Below, piece after piece: positions 13,834 through 18,230 of a stretch of 18,230 nt of DNA. Numbering within the stretch: position 1 is the first letter of the stretch; every line of letters starts with the position of its first letter. The stretch comes from Treponema sp. UBA4319 (GTDB lineage Bacteria; Spirochaetota; Spirochaetia; Treponematales; Treponemataceae): NCBI GenBank assembly GCA_002393865.1, contig DGUD01000075.1, forward strand, positions 1 to 18,230. Reading direction: 5' to 3'. The position numbers were made by a program, and so were the translations under genes. The notes under the pieces are model-generated. The model saw only the letters and a list, made by a program, of their open reading frames with translations, was not told the DNA's origin and made no database searches.

Positions 13834-14631
13834 TCAGCCTGCCGCGCGCGTGTCCTGCCCGCTGAGCCGCAGCACATACTCCTCGATGAGCTGGCGGGCT
13901 TGGTCAAAGTAGGCTCCCGGCGGAAAGCCGTGCCCGGCTCCCTCGATGATGTGCAGCGCCGCGTGCTGGTACTCCTGCTGTGCCCGTTGCGAGTAGGACA
14001 CGTCCACGACTTCGTCCTTGCTGCCGTGGATAATCAGCACCTCTTTGGGGTAGGCGCAGATGTGCGCAAAGGCGTCAAAGTCCAGCAGGCGCTCGTAGTA
14101 GAGCCTGCCGACGGGCATCCACAGCTCGGTGTTTACGTCCTTTATGGCTGCCACGGACGCAAAGCGGCGGCGCGCGTCGTCCGGTATGCAGAGGGCGGGG
14201 TAGAGCAGGATGAGCCCGCGGACGGAATCCGGCATGGCGGCCGCCGTCAGCGCGCTGACCAGCCCGCCCTGGCTTTCCCCGCAGAGGAACAGCCGCCCGG
14301 AATCGATGTCCGGCCGGGCGCTGAGCAGCGCGATGACGTCCCGCAAGTCCTCCTGTTCCGTGAAGATGGACATGCTCAGGTTTGAGCCGCTGCTTCTGGA
14401 CGCCGTGCTGCCGCCGCAGAAGTCAAAGATGTACGCCGCAAAGCCGAGCCTTGCCGCCGCCTCCGCATAGCCCCGCATCAGCTGGTGCGACGCGCCGAAT
14501 CCGTGCGAGAATATGACCAGCGGGAATGCGCCTCCGCTGCTGGCTGCCGTGCCCTGCGCGGGCGTGTACAGCACGCCGAAAATATCCTTCCCGCCCTGCC
14601 CTGCGTGAATCTCCTGTGTCGTGAACGTCAT
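13834..14631 (-). CDS. Alpha/beta-hydrolase (esterase-like)
   Basis: This 265-aa cytoplasmic hydrolase shows a complete catalytic triad: Ser120 in GESQGG, Asp206 in HGSKDEVVD and His234 in GAGHGF, with an oxyanion-hole FSHGFGAS at 41-48. The overall pattern resembles bacterial acyl or cinnamoyl (feruloyl-type) esterases, such as those of gut lactobacilli, but the substrate cannot be deduced. The frame is open for 20 codons upstream; ATG 14631 is preferred because AGGGGG lies 6 nt before it and the fold begins there. It has its own promoter at 14687-14715 and lies 147 nt after the histidine kinase gene in the same direction. There is no signal peptide. Confidence 0.85.
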   Translation of the reverse strand: MTFTTQEIHAGQGGKDIFGVLYTPAQGTAASSGGAFPLVIFSHGFGASHQLMRGYAEAAARLGFAAYIFDFCGGSTASRSSGSNLSMSIFTEQEDLRDVIALLSARPDIDSGRLFLCGESQGGLVSALTAAAMPDSVRGLILLYPALCIPDDARRRFASVAAIKDVNTELWMPVGRLYYERLLDFDAFAHICAYPKEVLIIHGSKDEVVDVSYSQRAQQEYQHAALHIIEGAGHGFPPGAYFDQARQLIEEYVLRLSGQDTRAAG

Positions 14632-14686
14632 CTGTTCCCCCTTGTGCGGCGCCTTCCGTGCCATGCTGCGCTTGCAGCCTGTTTCA

Positions 14687-14715
14687 ATCATAAAACGAAA
14701 AGCCGGAATTGTAAA
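14687..14715 (-). promoter_or_regulatory. Promoter of the esterase-like gene
   Basis: TTTACA (14715-14710) and TATGAT (14692-14687) on the minus strand, 17-nt spacer. The predicted leader is about 50 nt and contains the AGGGGG ribosome-binding site. Confidence 0.6.
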
Positions 14716-14725
14716 GAGAGCAGCA

Positions 14726-14760
14726 CAGCGGAAGCAGACGGGACTGCATGGCAGCCCGAG
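14726..14760. repeat. Degenerate relic of the palindromic repeat core
   Basis: The order CAGCGGAA, GGACTGC, ATGGCAGCCCG, GAG reproduces positions 4-63 of the left-end repeat with its loop region removed. It forms a small hairpin (CTGC-ATG-GCAG, flanked by GGG and CCC) between the histidine kinase and esterase genes. Alignment was by eye and short, so chance is not excluded. Confidence 0.4.
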
Positions 14761-14778
14761 GAGGACTGCCGGTGGCGG

Positions 14779-15900
14779 CTATCCCTGCATATCGAACACG
14801 AAGGTGCTGCCTTTGCCCGGCGCGCTTTCTACGCTGATGCTGCCGCCGCAGATGGCAGCGGCGCGTGCGGCAAGCGCGAGCCCCAGTCCGTTCCCTTGTG
14901 CGGCATGGCTTGTGTCCCCCTGAAAGAATTTATCAAAGACATGCGTCTTTGTGCGCTCGTCCATGCCGCAGCCGGTGTCCCGCACGCTCACCCGGATAAC
15001 GCCGCGCCCGTCCTGCTGCCCCGGCAGCTGCTCCAGCCTGACGGCTACCGTGCCGCCCTCCGGCGTAAATTTGATTGCGTTGGAGATAAAGTTGTTCCAG
15101 ACAAGCCCCAGCAGCGCGCTGTCCGTCGTCACCATGATTCCGTCAGGGATGTCCGCCTCAAGCTCCTGCCGTCTGGCGCTCCAGCTCTCCTCAAAAGCGA
15201 GTATGCATTCGCGCAGCTGCTCCCCCACGTCGTAGGGAGGCACCGCCGGGTAAATCTGCTGGTTCTCCAGCTTGTTCAGCTTGAGGATATTCGTTATCAG
15301 CCCCGTAAGGCGGCGGCAGTTTGCGGAGACAGCCTTTGCGTAGGCAAGGCGGCTTTCTTCGTCCAGATCCGGGGACTGGAGCATGACCGCATAGTTCTGC
15401 ATGGCGGCAAGCGGCGTCTTCAGCTCGTGCGAGACATTTGCGATGAAATCCGTCTGGAGCGTCTCCCTTCCGCCCAGATCCTCTATCATCCGGTTCAGAT
15501 CGGTAATCATCACGTCAAGATAGTCGTATTTTCCGGGCGGATTGATTGTGGCTATGCGCACGGAGAATTCCCCGCGCGCGACTTGTGCGGTTGCCTTGGA
15601 TATTTCCTGCAGCGGAACTTCGTAGGTTTTGTGCATCCGATTCCGTATGTACAGGACGATAAGGAGCGAGACCGCAAGCCAGTAGAACAGAATCAGATGG
15701 ACGGAAAAAAGCGACGGCCAGTTCCATGCGATGCCCAGCAGGATGAGGGCCACATTGATTCCGGCGGTAAGCAGCAGCATTCCCAGCACCGCCCAGAACA
15801 GGCTCGCCGGAAAGCGGCTCGTCCTGCTTCCGCCGGACGGGGAGCTTGCCGGACTGCCCGCGCTGAAGCCCCTGCTTCCGTGCAGCTGCGCTTCCTTCAT
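14779..15900 (-). CDS. Sensor histidine kinase (OmpR-system type)
   Basis: This 373-aa membrane kinase has two helices (about 34-58 and 66-86) joined by a loop of only about 7 residues, so an external sensor domain is absent and the stimulus is probably sensed in or near the membrane. A HAMP-like linker (about 87-140) precedes the HisKA domain with phosphoacceptor His158 in FIANVSHELKTPL. The ATPase domain shows N-box NNFISNAIKFT, DTGCGM, FDKFFQ and GNGLGLAL. The N-terminus is a Ser/Gly-rich cytoplasmic extension of about 30 residues. Its ATG overlaps the TGA of the response regulator (ATGA, 15897-15900), so the two are translationally coupled. The signal and the targets are unknown. Confidence 0.92.
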   Translation of the reverse strand: MKEAQLHGSRGFSAGSPASSPSGGSRTSRFPASLFWAVLGMLLLTAGINVALILLGIAWNWPSLFSVHLILFYWLAVSLLIVLYIRNRMHKTYEVPLQEISKATAQVARGEFSVRIATINPPGKYDYLDVMITDLNRMIEDLGGRETLQTDFIANVSHELKTPLAAMQNYAVMLQSPDLDEESRLAYAKAVSANCRRLTGLITNILKLNKLENQQIYPAVPPYDVGEQLRECILAFEESWSARRQELEADIPDGIMVTTDSALLGLVWNNFISNAIKFTPEGGTVAVRLEQLPGQQDGRGVIRVSVRDTGCGMDERTKTHVFDKFFQGDTSHAAQGNGLGLALAARAAAICGGSISVESAPGKGSTFVFDMQG

Positions 15901-16568
15901 TTTAGCACCGCCTTGTAGCCGAGCCCCCGGACGGTGACAATCTCAAAGCCGCTGCAGCCGGAGAATTTTTCCCGAAGCTTTGTGATGTACACGTCCACCG
16001 CGCGGGGCGAGGCGTTGCTGTCCGCGTCCCAGAATTCGTCCATCAGCTGAATGCGGGTAAACGTTTTGTTCGGGTAGGAGAGCAGCTTGTACGTCAGGTT
16101 GAATTCCCGCGCCGTCAGCGCAATCTCCTTGCCGCCGCTCGTGGCCGTCACCGCGTCCGCGTCCAGCGTGAGCGAGCCGACCGTAAGCCGCTTGCTCTGC
16201 GCGATGTTGGCACGCCGCAGCAGTGCCGCAATCCGCAGCAGCAGCTCGTCAAGGTCGACGGGTTTTACCATGTAGTCGTCGATTCCCGCGGCAAATCCCT
16301 GCTGCTTGGCGGCAAAGTCATCCCGCGCCGTCATAAAGATAATCGGGATTGTCTGGTTGATTTTCCGCACCGTCGCGGCGAATGCAAAGCCGTCCGTCTG
16401 CGGCATCATGATGTCGCTGATAATCAGGTCAAAGAGCGTGTTGTACAGTGCGTTGTAGGCATCGTTGGCCAGAAGGCAGCCGGTGACCTCGTAGCCGTGC
16501 CTGCGCAGAAAGGAGCATACGCTCTGGTTCAGGTCGGCGTCATCCTCCACAACTAGAATCTTCGTCAT
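15897..16568 (-). CDS. OmpR/PhoB-family response regulator
   Basis: This 223-aa regulator has a receiver domain (about 1-118) with acidic pocket Glu8, Asp9, Asp10, phosphoacceptor Asp52 (IISDIMMP), Thr80 and Lys102 (VKPVD). A winged-helix DNA-binding domain follows (about 128-222), with LTAREFNLTYKLLSYPNKTFTRIQLMDEFW and a VTVRGLGYKAVLK end. ATG 16568 is chosen because the receiver begins there; the frame is open 85 codons further upstream without domain content. The ATG is 6 nt after a TATAAT box and has no Shine-Dalgarno, predicting a leaderless mRNA. It is the first gene of a pair with the histidine kinase. A tandem 11-bp direct repeat about 100 bp upstream is a candidate binding site for itself. 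Confidence 0.93.
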   Translation of the reverse strand: MTKILVVEDDADLNQSVCSFLRRHGYEVTGCLLANDAYNALYNTLFDLIISDIMMPQTDGFAFAATVRKINQTIPIIFMTARDDFAAKQQGFAAGIDDYMVKPVDLDELLLRIAALLRRANIAQSKRLTVGSLTLDADAVTATSGGKEIALTAREFNLTYKLLSYPNKTFTRIQLMDEFWDADSNASPRAVDVYITKLREKFSGCSGFEIVTVRGLGYKAVLK

Positions 16569-16574
16569 GCCCGC

Positions 16575-16604
16575 ATTATACCATGCCCGAGCCGTCCGTT
16601 TCCA
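16575..16604 (-). promoter_or_regulatory. Promoter of the two-component operon (leaderless)
   Basis: A consensus TATAAT (16580-16575) preceded by TG one base upstream (extended -10) and a -35-like TGGAAA (16604-16599) at 18 nt. ATG 16568 begins 6 nt after the -10, so transcription should start at the start codon. Confidence 0.7.
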
Positions 16605-16664
16605 GCCGCCGCCTTCCGTCAGCCCTGAAAAAAATGCGCTCCGCCGTTTTTTTAATAATTCAGC

Positions 16665-16686
16665 AACATTCCGCAAACATTCCGGA
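16665..16686. promoter_or_regulatory. Tandem 11-bp direct repeat, candidate response-regulator box
   Basis: AACATTCCGCA (16665-16675) is followed at once by AACATTCCGGA (16676-16686), one mismatch. OmpR/PhoB-type regulators bind tandem half-sites about one helical turn apart, and this pair lies in the 322-bp gap upstream of such a regulator, about 60 bp before its -35. It could serve either divergent gene. Confidence 0.45.
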
Positions 16687-16731
16687 AATATATGCCCTGT
16701 ATATTCGACCTGTAAGGAAATCCGGAGGGTT

Positions 16732-16821
16732 CCTTGCAGGTCTTGCATTTTTTCAGGCTGAAGCCTTGCAGAAATGCGGAATTCCAAGCTTGCTGTCCGG
16801 AAACTGAATTTTCCGGGCAGC
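16732..16821. repeat. Repeat-family relic with two hairpins
   Basis: This occupies the middle of the 322-bp gap between the two-component operon and the SDR gene. Part one (16745-16777) is a hairpin with GCATTT/AAATGC outer arms and AGGCT-GA-AGCCT inner arms; it aligns with the right arm of the 234-bp repeat (GCATTTTTT, then GAA-CCTTG). Part two (16792-16821) is a 12-bp stem, GCTGTCCGGAAA with TTTCCGGGCAGC, nearly the same as the hairpin at 12518-12548. Another small hairpin (CGTGTG/CACACG, 16837-16862) precedes the ribosome-binding site. No convincing -35/-10 pair for the SDR gene was found in the gap. Confidence 0.5.
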
Positions 16822-16890
16822 ACTATTCATCCATACCGTGTGGCGCGTGCATGCGGCACACGAAAATTCAGACTATACGAGGTGGACGAT

Positions 16891-17913
16891 ATGGCAAAAG
16901 AGAACAGGACAATCTATCTGGTGACGGGTGCGGCGGGCTTCCTTGGCGGGACAATCTGCAGGCAGCTTATCGAGCGCGGGGATTCGGTGCGGGCCTTTGT
17001 GCTGCCCAATGACCCCGCGGAAAAATATGTGCCGGGAGAGGCGGAGATTGTGCGCGGCGACCTTACCGATATGCCGTCTCTTGAGCGCTTTTTTTCCGTG
17101 CCGGAAGGATGCGGGACGGTCGTCATGCACATCGCCAGCATCGTTACCGTGAACCCGGAATTCAACCAGAAAGTAATCGACGTGAATGTGGGCGGAACCC
17201 GGAACATCATCGAGCTCTGCAAGCGGCATCCCGAATGCCGGAAGCTCGTCTACTGCTCCAGCACGGGCGCGATTCCTGAGCTGCCCAAGGGAGAGAAAAT
17301 CGGCGAAATCCGGCACTTTGACGCGGAAAAGGTGCTCGGCTGCTACAGTCAGTCAAAGGCACTTGCGACGCAGGCCGTGCTGGATGCCGCCACGGAAGGG
17401 CTGAATGCCTGCGTGATTCATCCCAGCGGCATCATGGGGCCGGAGGATTTTGCCGTGGGCGAGACGACGCGGGTGCTGATTCAGATTATCAACGGGGAGA
17501 TGCCTGCCGGTATAGACGGCAGCTTTAATCTCTGCGACGTGCGCGACCTTGCTGCCGGAGCCATCGCGGCTGCTGACAAGGGGCAGCGGGGCGAATGCTA
17601 TATCCTTGGGAACGACGAGGTCTCGTTCCGCGATTTCAGCCGCCTTGTGTCGGAGGAGGCGCACTGCAAAAAAATGCGGATGTTCATTCCGGTCGGCTTT
17701 GCCAGCGTTATGGCCAGGCTGATGGAGCGGCAGGCCAAGAAAAAAGGCACTCGCCCGCTTATGACCACATTCGCCGTGTACAACCTTGCCCGCAACAACG
17801 ACTTTGATTCCGCAAAGGCCCGCCGCGAGCTCGGCTACACCACGCGCAGCTACCGCGAGACCATGCGCGACGAGATAGCCTGGCTCCGGGCAACGGGAAA
17901 GATTGCCTCGTAA
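16891..17913 (+). CDS. NAD(P)-dependent epimerase/reductase (extended SDR)
   Basis: This 340-aa protein is an extended short-chain dehydrogenase/reductase. The N-terminal Rossmann motif is TGAAGFLG (12-19), GDLTD (56-60) marks the adenine-binding strand, SSTGAIPE (123-130) holds the catalytic Ser/Thr, and YSQSK (152-156) gives the active-site Tyr152 and Lys156. The sequence resembles dihydroflavonol-4-reductase-like and sugar-epimerase members (HpnA-type); the substrate is not evident. ATG 16891 is preferred over an open upstream extension because GAGGTGG lies 5 nt before it and the fold starts at residue 8. It is monocistronic, followed by an intrinsic terminator 22 nt after the stop. Confidence 0.87.
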   Translation: MAKENRTIYLVTGAAGFLGGTICRQLIERGDSVRAFVLPNDPAEKYVPGEAEIVRGDLTDMPSLERFFSVPEGCGTVVMHIASIVTVNPEFNQKVIDVNVGGTRNIIELCKRHPECRKLVYCSSTGAIPELPKGEKIGEIRHFDAEKVLGCYSQSKALATQAVLDAATEGLNACVIHPSGIMGPEDFAVGETTRVLIQIINGEMPAGIDGSFNLCDVRDLAAGAIAAADKGQRGECYILGNDEVSFRDFSRLVSEEAHCKKMRMFIPVGFASVMARLMERQAKKKGTRPLMTTFAVYNLARNNDFDSAKARRELGYTTRSYRETMRDEIAWLRATGKIAS

Positions 17914-17934
17914 GGTCAGCCGGAAAAGGCTTTT

Positions 17935-17983
17935 GCCTCCGCGTAAGAAGCGGCCGCCGCTTGAGCGCCGGAGGCATCTTTTT
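17935..17983 (+). terminator. Intrinsic terminator of the SDR gene
   Basis: GCCTCCG (17935-17941) pairs with CGGAGGC (17969-17975), enclosing a second hairpin AAGCGG-CCG-CCGCTT (17948-17962), and five T follow at 17979-17983. It lies just after the stop codon at 17913 and is the only clear T-tailed terminator in the window. Confidence 0.8.
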
Positions 17984-18010
17984 CTGCCTCATAGCGAAGC
18001 CCTGCGGCGC

Positions 18011-18230
18011 CCAGGGATTCAGCATGAAAACAAAAATGCGCTCCCAGTGGAAAACACCCGGACTGCCGGTTGCACGCTTCGCTTTGCAAATGGCAGCCCG
18101 GGCGTTTTTCCGCTTCCGCGCATTTTTTATGTTGAATCCTTGGCTTTGGTAGCATAAAAAAGAAAATCATTTTAAAACAGTTTACATAATTTTCCAATAC
18201 CGCGTCCGTATTCAGATAAAATACATCTCA
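18011..18230. repeat. Palindromic MITE-like repeat, copy 2 (right end cut off by window end)
   Basis: The left end CCAGGGATTCAGCATGA (18011-18027) mirrors the right end of copy 1 at 16 of 17 bases. Bases 18011 to about 18072 pair with about 18083-18143 as a long imperfect hairpin of about 58 positions per arm (about 80% paired by eye), with a loop near 18073-18082. The rest is A+T-rich. On the minus strand TTGGAA (18197-18192) and TAAAAT (18174-18169), 17 nt apart, form a good promoter reading into the hairpin, so a structured RNA of about 150 nt could be made. Bases 17988-18006 resemble the right end of the element again, as if a unit once lay head-to-tail here. Short open frames across it are not credible genes. 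Confidence 0.8.

Noticed and set aside
14485..15918. Plus-strand open frame of 477 codons opposite the histidine kinase
   Set aside because: Antisense shadow; the kinase has all expected boxes on the other strand.
16838..16890. TATACG at 16874-16879 as the -10 of the SDR gene
   Set aside because: No acceptable -35 at 16-18 nt, and the gene has a normal GAGGTGG ribosome-binding site overlapping this region.
17903..18197. Small open frames on both strands over the repeat
   Set aside because: They follow the palindrome, have low-complexity content and no ribosome-binding site; copy 1 carries frame-altering differences.
1..18230. CRISPR array, tRNA or rRNA genes, insertion-sequence transposase, prophage
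   Set aside because: No regularly spaced repeats, no cloverleaf or rRNA signature and no transposase or phage protein was seen on either strand.

Overview
The window looks like chromosomal DNA of a Treponema-like spirochete with fairly high G+C (high fifties percent by eye). The reasons are a Gly/Ser-linked lipoprotein with BspA-type leucine-rich repeats, a CheX-family protein, a GHKL-ATPase/HDOD fusion, an lspA with a small membrane-protein neighbour, and dispersed AT-rich palindromic repeats. The genus is an inference; no rRNA or other phylogenetic marker is present. About 17 protein genes are supported. No tRNA, rRNA, CRISPR array, transposase or phage gene was seen.

Layout. 1-203: truncated copy of a palindromic repeat. 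241-966 (-): orphan cobI/cbiL, divergent from a YczE-type membrane protein (1049-1711, +). 1757-4990 (-): a tight five-gene peroxide-stress operon, gpx > trxB-like > cation efflux (CDF) > ohrR > 59-aa ORF. Its consensus promoter at 5069-5098 is covered by a near-perfect palindrome that is very probably the OhrR operator. 5149-6049 (-): cheX-like gene and a MutT/Nudix gene. 6141-8114 (+): YgiQ-family radical SAM protein. 8124-10372 (-): a 351-aa membrane protein, lspA and a 147-aa membrane protein. 10541-12046 (+): GHKL-ATPase/HDOD signalling protein. 12083-12409 (-): XRE regulator, divergent from a BspA-like lipoprotein (12616-13752, +). 13834-14631 (-): alpha/beta-hydrolase. 14779-16568 (-): a response regulator and histidine kinase overlapping by ATGA. 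16891-17913 (+): extended SDR epimerase/reductase with a strong intrinsic terminator. 18011-18230: a second copy of the palindromic repeat, cut by the window end.

The peroxide operon is the clearest functional unit. A two-Cys glutathione-peroxidase homologue (thioredoxin-peroxidase type), a thioredoxin-reductase-like flavoprotein whose NADPH-binding motifs are lost, and a CDF exporter with metal ligands that are not zinc-type are placed under an organic-hydroperoxide sensor and a small unknown protein.

Two genome-style features stand out. First, several promoters place the -10 box only 6-9 nt before the start codon with no Shine-Dalgarno, which predicts leaderless mRNAs. Second, a repeat family of about 234 bp has 17-bp inverted ends, a long internal hairpin and its own promoter-like sequence. 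It brackets the window (about 94% identity between copies) and appears to have left degenerate relics in three intergenic gaps.
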